Source: Eupeodes corollae (lineage: Eukaryota; Arthropoda; Insecta; Diptera; Syrphidae). Taken from it: DNA of 64,000 nucleotides. The position numbers and the translations under genes are program-made. Each line of letters begins with the position of its first letter. The stretch's first letter is position 1. The DNA is taken from positions 185,363,174 to 185,427,173 of the forward strand of contig NC_079147.1 in assembly GCF_945859685.1 (NCBI RefSeq). The letters are read 5' to 3'. The notes beneath the pieces are model-generated. The model made no database searches and was not told the DNA's origin. It worked only from the letters and a program-made list of their open reading frames with translations. This document shows, piece after piece, positions 56,011 through 64,000 of the stretch.

Positions 56011-56047
56011 ACCGCTTGTTGTTCAAGCATCCAGAACAACAAGCGGT
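56011..56047. repeat. 13-bp perfect hairpin beside the repeat border
   Basis: ACCGCTTGTTGTT (56011-56023) and AACAACAAGCGGT (56035-56047) pair fully, with an 11-base loop CAAGCATCCAG. It sits right at the inner border of the right direct repeat, where the leader or primer site of the old Gypsy would be expected. Confidence 0.7.
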
Positions 56048-56049
56048 GG

Positions 56050-56348
56050 ACACATAATATCAACGTTCAAACTTTATAATAAAAAAGAAATAACGTGAAA
56101 AAAACCGCATAATGGATAACCCTGTATAACTCATAAAATGTTTTTTGAGCACTAAATAAGAAAATTAATGTCCGAAACGTAGGAACTGTATGACAAGTTT
56201 TGCATTTTTGATTTTAGTCCAACATGACATTACGATGGTAATAGAAAATATGTTTTTGTATTTCTCCAAAAAGCTAGAACTGTTATTTTTCTTTTTAATT
56301 TTATCAGGAACTCAAGAACCGATTTCAGTAATTTTTATTTTGCACAAA
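56050..56348. repeat. Right copy of the direct repeat, first segment
   Basis: Matches about 40640-40965 (TCAACGTTCAAACTTTATAA, 'acatgacattacgatggtaatagaaa', 'ggaactcaagaac', 'cagtaatttttattttgcacaaa') with clear divergence. The later LINE splits it from the rest at 59947. Confidence 0.75.
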
Positions 56349-56503
56349 TTCTTATATATACATATGTTGTCCGGCTGCAAGTACAGCAGCGTTTTAACTG
56401 CTCCTGGAGCATAGGGCAGCAACAAGATCCTTTTACCTTTCCCGATTAACCGCAACTGACCTCAGCTTTGACCACGATTGAATACCTTGAAACCGAGCCT
56501 CCT

Positions 56504-58054
56504 TCAAAACTGATGACCTCCGAGTTGTCTTTGGTCTTCCAACGCGTCATTACTCTGGGGATTCCACTGGACGGATTGTTTTGCTATATTGTCGTCCAGT
56601 TTCCTCAGTGTATGGCTTTTCCAACGCCATTTCCGTTGCATGATGTCTGCGTCCAATTTTTTCTGTCCGGTCCTATTCCATAGCTCAATGTTAGAAATGG
56701 TTAGCGGCCACCGGATCTTCAGAATAGAGTGCAGACAACGGTTAACGAAAGCTTGTAGTCTGCCTGCTCGCAGAGCATTTCCATGTTTCAGAAGCATATA
56801 ACAGCACTGATTTGACGTTGGATTCGAAGAGTTTCAACTTGGTGAGTATCGATATTTTGCTAGAGTTCCACACAGGAGAAAGGGTTCCAAATGCACTACG
56901 GGCTTTGTTTATTCTACTATTAGCATCCAGGTCCGTTCCGCCATCAGAAGCTATAAAACTTCCCAGATAATTAAACTGCTGGACCTCCTCTATGGTCTCC
57001 TCCCTTAGAAGAATAACTTGTGTGCTTTGGTCCCTGGTCATTACTTTGGTCATATTGTGTCAATCCCTAAAACAGCCACCTCTCCATTTAATTGCAGTGA
57101 ATGACACATCTGATTTAAGCTTGCCGTGTTGTCAGCCATGAGACATATAACGTCAGCATAATCTTTGTAGCTAACCTTGTCAAACAGACTCCATTGGATA
57201 CGGCGTCTTTCATTTGTACCCAGTAATCACATCGTCAATCGCCAGCAAAAACAGAATTGGTGACAAGACATCTCCTTGTCTCACTCCTTACCGCACATCG
57301 AAGGAGTCGGAAAGCTGTTCAGTGTTCAGTGTGCAACACAAAACACCTTGCATTGTTGTACAATTCCTTAATAACAGCGGCAATTTCCTCAGGGATTCCT
57401 CGCACAATAACCAATCTCCAGATGCATTCACGATTGACCCGATCAAACGCCTTCTCGAAATCTTCAAACATTAGGTACAGCGGTGATTGGTACTCTGATG
57501 ATTTTGCGAGTATGATTCGCAAGGTGTTGATGTGGTCGACGCACGATCGGCCACTGTGAAACCCTGCTTGGTGCCTACTGAAGATAGACTCGATCCTGGA
57601 CTTAATCCTCTCGAAAATAATAGTTTCCATTAACTTCGGAAAAACGAACAGAACTGTGATACCGCGCCAGTTATTACAGTTTTGAGGTTTCCTTTCTTTG
57701 GTAACTTTACAATAATAACTCATTCCTTACAGTCCCTTGGGTAAGTTTCACTCTCCCAGACAGCCTGCACGAGTTTAAGCAAAATACGGGAAGCTGCCTC
57801 AGGGTCCTCTTTTAGGGATTCTGCGGGAATACCTTCAAGTCCAGCTGCTTTGTTTTTCTTAGAAGATGTATCGCATTACTTATCTCTGCACTTGTTGGGA
57901 GACTGGTGTCAATACCCCTAGAAGATCTGCGCATGTTGTTCAATTGTGGATTCAATTCTGAATTGTAGTCATCATTTAGCAGCGCACAAAAGTGCTCCTT
58001 CCATCTTTGTAGCTGATCTATCGTCACTAAAAGGTTGCCGTTCAAATCTAACAC
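56504..58054 (-). pseudogene. Reverse transcriptase and C-terminus of the RTE-like LINE
   Basis: Frames at 58054-57812 (linker, SAEISNAIHLLRKTK), 57723-57319 (NNWRGITVLFVFPKLMETII, GFHSGRSCVDHINTLRI and the palm DFEKAFDRVNRE), 57053-56742 (EVQQFNYLGSFIASDGGTD, VLLYASETW) and 56797-56504 (IELWNRTGQKKLDADIMQRK and a WNPQ end). The second palm box at 57160-57149 reads YADV instead of YADD, so the enzyme would be dead even without the frameshifts and stops between the pieces. Confidence 0.78.
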
Positions 58055-58483
58055 GGGATGGTTAGTGTTAGTGCTACTACGCTATCCGACAATGTCCTTA
58101 GTGATTTTATGCAGTGCCTTTGCGTTAACTCTTCCTGCAGCATGTTCCGCGTTTTCCGCAACTTTGTCCACCCTTGCCCTCTTGTCACGTCTCACACACC
58201 GCTGCACTGTCTTATGAGATGCTCTATACTCGTTTCGTAGAATCAATTTCCGCTGAGCATCACTTTCTTAATTGATTCTAATTTTAAGTGTTCTTATATA
58301 TGTGATTTTGTAACAGGTATCTTGGGATATCCAGGAATCTTTAGCTCTTGTCTGTCTGGGTATAATTTCAGTTCCAGCTTCCATGTAAGCGCTCTTAATT
58401 TGGCCCCACAAAGCATCTACCGATAAGCCAGCACTTGTATGTTAGATGCTTTGTCGCCAACGAAATACCGACGTACGTTAAGG

Positions 58484-59340
58484 TCATTTAGAACGCTTGT
58501 GTTGAATCTCGGTTTCCATTGCTATACCCTCAGAGCGACGCTGTACAGCAGCTGTTCGTAAGAAAAGCAAGCCCAGTAGCAAGTGATGGTCACTACCTGC
58601 ATCAGCTTTTCTTTCGTCACGAACATCGCACAGTGACTTCCTCCATTTCTGCTGTATAATGAAGTGATCGATTTGATTTTTGGTTCGACCATCAGGAGAT
58701 TCCCAGGTGATTTTATGGCAGGTCTTGTGCGGAAATATAGAACCCCCAATCACAAGTTGACGACCGTTCCAGAAGTCGACAAACATATCACCATTTTCGT
58801 TGCGTTGACCTAAGTCATGCTTACATATACCTCGGTTGAGGCCTACGTTATCAGAACCAATTTTAGCATTAAAGTCCCCCATGATGATAATGATATCGCC
58901 CACTGGAACACTGTTGTACACCGAATTAAGATGAGTCGTCCACTGAAGCCTCATTCGTTGGAGCGTAGCATTGAATAATGGTGACTTTTCTGATTTTTGA
59001 GCTAAATCTCGCCATCATAATCCTCGCTGAAATCGGTTTCCAGAATATAAGACTTTTGGTAGCTTCTTTAGTCAACATGATGCTCACACCGTTGAGTCTT
59101 GGACCCCTGTCTGCCTCCTCTTCGGCAGAGTACAACATTTGGCCCTATTCTGCAGTATATTCAGCTATTCCTCTCTATTTGGTTTCACTCACTCCCAGAA
59201 TGCTGATGTTATGCCGAAGCATTTCACGCTCTACCTGGTGCGTACAGGGAACAAACATCCCATGCTCCAATCTTCGTTCGTGATTTGTAGCCATAAGTCC
59301 GTTTTGTTTAATCTGAAGGATTTCTTAATATTGCTTCTGA
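58484..59340 (-). pseudogene. Endonuclease domain of the RTE-like LINE
   Basis: Frames at 59138-58926 and 58954-58484 hold the EN domain. The first has IRKVTIIQCYAPTNEA. The second has IIIMGDFNAKIGSDN, a conserved IGGSIFPHKTCHKITWESPD, NQIDHFI and ADAGSDHHLLLG, so the catalytic Asp/Asn and the SDH end are kept. The part before 59138 is only weakly open, with stops. One frame change lies between the two frames, near 58940. Confidence 0.78.
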
Positions 59341-59946
59341 TTCATTATTGATAGCATCACGATTGTCATTGTTGTATGAAAGATGCAGCGCCACCAAATC
59401 CGATGGTTTATTACAGTCGGAGTGACTATAGGAGGCTTTACTAAAGCTGGGAATTATTACTGTTCGTTGTCATATTTCATAAAAAAAATACATTATTATC
59501 GCTCCACTACCTTGTTTTTCCGGGTGCGGTTAATAACACGTACCTGTATGACATATTTACTACATTATACACACAATTAAGTCTTCGATTCGACAGGCAC
59601 TACGCCTTTTTGGATGGTCGATTACATACAAATATAGGCCGCGCACTGTGGGAAACAGTCGCCTTTTTCAGCCGCTCACTATGAGTACAGACGCTACTTG
59701 CTGTTGCCGTTGGCCTTACAGAATAGGCTCGTCCGCCACCAGACTTTCATACCGTTAACCGCCATATACAGTTCCTCCGCTTTTAGGGAGCTTTTAGTAA
59801 CACCCAAGGACAAGATCGTGCCCTGACCAGCAATGATGGTTTGTTTTTGTATTACGGCAGTCATTCGGTCCCCTTGTGCTTTAGCGTTACCCGCTCTCTA
59901 CCGCGAGGATGTGCACCTAGGAATTTTTCTTTCATTGAATTTAGGA

Positions 59947-62900
59947 GCAAAAACCCTTACATTGTCTAAATAACATTTGATCATCAAAAGTGTTAATTTT
60001 AACACAGAGAGTGTTAATTTTAATATATCTAACAGTCTGTTTGACAGAAAGTTGCATTAAAACTTTCAAAAATAATTACTTCCGATAAGTAAAAGAACAG
60101 GCTTAATTTTAATATTCATCTCATTAAACTTATAACTACACATAAGTTAGGATAGCTTTTGTTATAGAATCTGAATCTATATAAGTAAATTTGTACATAT
60201 GCATATCTTCTTTCTCCTTCCTACCATTCTTAAATGACTCCATTAAAAGAAAGAGATAGATTCAGGGCCAAATCATTCCAATTTTATTTACTCTCAATTT
60301 TCACATAACCCTCTACCCACCCACAGCCCACATTCACAACAGAGAAGAGAAATGCACTACCACGATTACAATGCAGGTGAATTTCTATGATTTAGTTGTT
60401 CTTATCTCTCTATGTTTGATCCCTGTTCTTCATAAAGTATTTGTTCGCGCTTGCAATCGGTCGGTCGCGTCGTCTCGGTTCAAAAAGAAAAGTTATTTTA
60501 AATAATTTAATTTGTTTTCGGGTGAAAATAACTCAAAATCAGTGTTAATTGTAATTTATAATAAAATATCAATATAATTTAATATTTTTAGTGATTTTCA
60601 TTGTGTGTAAAGTAACGAATATTGGATAATTTATTAGAAATTGGTAAGTAATTTTATTTCGCTTTGAAAATCTTAAGAAAAATGAAACTAACTTCTTTTG
60701 CTAAATACCTAATCTAATATAATTTTTGTTCCTTATTCTTTTTTATTATCTTTTATAGAAACCAAAATTTAAACAATTCCAAATCAATATGTACCTACAT
60801 AATATTTGCACCAAACGATTCCAGAAAGAAATCTCCGGACCGTTACTTTCATGTCATTTCATGTATTTGTACCAATACCTCACATAAAACTATATGCACA
60901 TACATACATGAAAAAGCTTATATACTTAAATTTTCATTGCATCCACACACCATACAGTGCACTTCTCCTGATGCAATGCCGAACATGATTCAACAAGTTA
61001 TTTAGCGATGGCCGATGGGAGGTAGTAGTTTGTAATATTCTTGTGCTCGTGTTCGTCCGGAAAGAATTATTAATTAAAATATTTATTTTCATTGTGCCGT
61101 AAATTAAAAATCGAAAAAATATTGATTGAGTGATAAAGTTTAAGTTTATGCAGAAAAATGCAGTCGAAATTCGAAGTTTTGCGGTTTTTTTTCGCCGGTA
61201 AAATGTGAATTAGAAAAGCATAATTTGTTTGTGTACACTGTGTGGCTCCGTCGTCGTTGGTCGGTGGGTGGGTAATGTTGGTTGTGTGTAAATTGGCGGT
61301 TTAATTTAAAAATTTGAAATTTGAAAATTTGAATTTAAAAATTTGAATTCTGTGTTTTTGGTAATTGCCGGTTGTTTGTTTCGAAAAAATTTACTTAAAA
61401 TGTATTTATTTTTAATAATTTGATTATGTTCATATCAAATCCGCGTCGGGTCGGTTCGGTCAATGCGTAGGTACAGGGTTCCGATAGAACTCTCGTTTTA
61501 ACGTCGGCTAGTTGTTGGTACTCATTATATGAAAATTTGAAATAAGCATTAAAATAAACTGGTGAGTTATTGTACCTACTTTCGACTTGAATTTGTTTTA
61601 AAAATTTATTGTTGTATTTTTATTAACACAAACCTTTTCTTTTTTATTCTAGGTAAGTCTTTTTATGGATGAAATAATTTCTTACAAATGATTATTACTG
61701 TTTCATATTTTTTAACTACACAAAGGATTTTCTAAACTGAGGTAAGCATTTATTCCGTTTTTATATTATTCTGTTTTTTTTTGGAAATTAGTTCTCGTCT
61801 AAATGTTAATTTCTGGTTGTTTGATTTCGTAAGTGTAAGAGCGTCATCTGTTTTTCATAAATTTATTCATTTCATCTTCGTTTCATCTTCCAACCCCATT
61901 TGTCGATTTGTCTTCCTTTAAAGTTTTTCTATGTGCTGGTATCAATTTTTACCAAAGTTGTGTACTTTTTTTTGTAGATTTTATTTTTTATGAAAAAACG
62001 GACAGTTGGATTTTTATATAAAAATTACTGAATATCGAAATCAACATTTTCTGTGAAATAAAATAAGTTTGAAGCCAATATTTTTTATTTTTGAAAAGAT
62101 ATTTTATTCGAAAGTGAATTTTTAATAAGATTTAATATTGTTTTTTTTAGAGTTTTATTTTTTTGTGAAAAAATCTGTCAATTCGATTTTTTCAAAATTG
62201 TACCGAATGTTGAAAATAATATTTCTTATAAGATAAATTTAGTTTGAAGAAAATATTTCAATTTTTTGAAAAGATATTTGATTCAAAAATCATTTTTTAC
62301 CAACTTTTGTTAAATTTTTTTCGGTTTTATTTTTTTGTACAAAAACTGTCAATTCGATTTTTTTTTCAAAATTTAACTCAATGTTGACAACAATATTTTT
62401 TGAAAAATGAAAGTAAATTAAAGCAAATATCTCAAAGTTTCAATAAGATATTTGAGTCGAAAATCAATTTTTAACAATTTTTATTAACTTTTTTTTTAGG
62501 CTTTTATTTTTTGTAAAAAAACTGTCAATATGATTTTTTTCAACATTTTTCGGAATGTTGGAAACAATATTTCTTATAAGGTAAAATAAGTTTGAAGCCT
62601 AAATTTCAAGTTTTTGAAAAGATATTTTAATCGATATTCAATTTTTACCAACTTTGAGTAATGATTTTTTTAGATTTTTATTTTTTATAAAAAAAACTGT
62701 CAATTCGATTTTTTTCAAAATTGTATCAGATGTCAAAAACATTATTCTTTGTTGTACAAAATTGTTTTAGAGATCAAATCATATTTCAGTCGTAAGAATT
62801 TTGGAGGTGACACATTTTTTTTTGTCAGTTTTTTTGGTTTATAAAAAAAACCGTTAAATGGATTTTTTTCAAAAACTATATTTCTTTGATATCACGTTAC

Positions 62901-64000
62901 AATTTATTATATAAAAATTAATTCAAGTCTTTAGCGTTTTTGTTTCGTAAGATATTTAGGGTTAACCAAAATGTTCACCTTTTTTCAAACTGCTATGGTA
63001 AAAAAACCACCCACACAATTTTCTTGAGAGCCCTTTCTGCATTATTATCTGTATAACAAAATTTATTTGGAATTGATATCTCCTCTGGTTCTTAAGCTAT
63101 GGACGACGAAAAAGACGTCGCGAACGTTCGGACGTATGGACGTACGAACGTACGTACACACGCACGCACAGACATATTTCTAAAAATCTTTTATTTTGAC
63201 TCTAGGGGCCTTGAAACGTCGAGAAATGTCAAAATTTTCAAATTGACAAATCGGACCCATTACAATAACTTCCAATGGGAAGTTAATAATTATATTTTTT
63301 GTTGAAAATACGTCATTTTTCTGACGGTACCAATCTTGAACTTGGTTTTCTATTAAAAAATATGTTATTTTACTTGATTCCATAAATCAAAACCATCCAC
63401 TCTCTTTGGCATATTTTGTAATTTTAAGGTTATTCCTTCTTAAATTACCCAAACGTTGAAGCCTTATGTGTATTTGCAATGTAGTACGTATTCTTTCAGG
63501 GTTTTGGAACAAAAGACGTTTGTCATGAAAAACCGAGGCTAACATTATTATGTTTGCGAATCTGTCAAAACTTAAACTAAATTAAAAACAAACATAAATC
63601 GTATTCCTATATTCTTGAGACTGTCTTTGAAGTAAGAAATAACTTTTATAAAATAAAATAAATGTTATTTTTTAAGCTTTAATTTAAATGAAACACGACT
63701 TGTTCAGTTTCTCTCCTCATCAGAAGTGAATATTCGCCATCTTTTATTTGTTTTTCTTATCGTACAAGTTTCTGATTCTGACCCGCAGATGGCTTTCGAT
63801 CAAGTAAATAGTTCTTAAGGTATATTTACATGATTTACACCGTAAAACCTCGGCCGACCTACAAAACAAATTGACCTCGATATGTTCCATACTTAACTAA
63901 ATTTACATGTTGTTGCTTGTACAGCCATTCTCAATAACATCATCTTCCTTTTTCTCAAACCACCTTCGCAAACGAGCGGCCTCTACAACATTATTCTACG
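59947..64000. repeat. Right copy of the direct repeat, main segment
   Basis: Same order of parts as 40966-44940: 'acattgtctaaataacatttgatcatc', the core (60312-62960), the tandem-unit array (61,973-63,253) and the block leading to the Gypsy pol end. Compared with the left copy it has a short extra piece at about 60003-60024 and a GAACGTTCGGACGTATGGACG-like extra stretch at about 63115-63155. It runs to the window edge. Confidence 0.82.
63903..64000 (-). pseudogene. Gypsy pol C-terminal tail at the window edge
   Basis: Read on the minus strand from the edge, the text is NNVVEAARLRRWFEKKEDDV then IENGCTSNM and a stop at 63903-63905. It is the counterpart of the decayed NNDVEDVF...EKKKDDVIENV text at 44,935-44,860 in the left copy. 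Both copies have a TAG just before the NN. It implies that a further Gypsy copy continues beyond the window on the right. Confidence 0.55.

Larger units (their letters stand above)
56349..59946 (-). mobile_element. RTE-like LINE inserted in the right repeat copy
   Basis: A 3.6-kb minus-strand element with EN and RT but no ORF1 seen. It is absent from the left copy, which gives the empty site. Probable duplication GCACAAA (56342-56348) / GCAAAAA (59947-59953). The minus-strand 3' end is short and runs into TATATA-type sequence at 56349-56365. The element differs from the family at 7048-10354 (different RT and C-terminal text). Region 59590-59946 looks like its 5' leader, somewhat GC-richer, without frames. 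Confidence 0.75.

Overview
The window looks like AT-rich nuclear DNA of a dipteran insect, probably a brachyceran fly. The evidence is very short introns (72-75 bp) with GT-AG borders in the one recognisable host gene, poly-T and TAGG/CGAC-type simple repeats, and arthropod-type RTE, CR1, R1/LOA and Ty3/Gypsy retroelements. No prokaryotic feature, tRNA gene or rRNA gene was found. The species cannot be fixed from the sequence.

Positions 1-27,500 are mostly non-coding and look like the giant intron or 5' flank of the host gene. They hold simple repeats, a diverged copy of a tandem-unit repeat (890-1790), a tandem pair of tRNA-derived SINEs (2210-2750), a nearly full-length RTE LINE with a perfect 12-bp target-site duplication (7048-10354), a third SINE with a 17-bp duplication (16820-17112), a possible 90-nt in-frame exon (17661-17750), and a PIF/Harbinger-type MITE (22264-22506). 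Positions 27,504-29,098 carry four plus-strand exons encoding the C-terminal 457 residues of a NOL4/NOL4L-family protein, followed by an extremely AT-rich 3' UTR.

From about 31 kb to the end the window is a transposon graveyard with clear nesting. A CR1-group LINE (31.06-32.64 kb) adjoins an RTE copy cut in two by another LINE (33103-36354). A PIF/Harbinger transposase scrap and another SINE follow. An old minus-strand Gypsy element (44932-46190 plus 54262-55960) is interrupted by an R1/LOA-group LINE, which is itself interrupted by a complete, very young, minus-strand Gypsy element of the CsRn1 type (47004-51791). A piggyBac-type MITE and a 172-bp palindrome sit in the old Gypsy remains. The old Gypsy is flanked by two direct copies of a more than 4-kb repeat 19 kb apart. 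The right copy carries a later RTE-like LINE (56349-59946).

The strongest observations are these. (1) The intact CsRn1-type element has identical 298-bp LTRs, a 4-bp duplication, a tRNA-Trp-type primer site, a CHCC Gag finger and a textbook -1 frameshift signal (GGGAAAC, 9-nt spacer, stem-loop) at the gag/pol overlap. (2) The SINE family and the resident RTE LINE share a 3' tail, which suggests a SINE/LINE mobilisation pair. (3) The 19-kb-spaced repeats have a core of about 2.65 kb that is almost identical inside clearly diverged flanks, as expected of gene conversion. All homology statements come from motif recognition; no database search was run.
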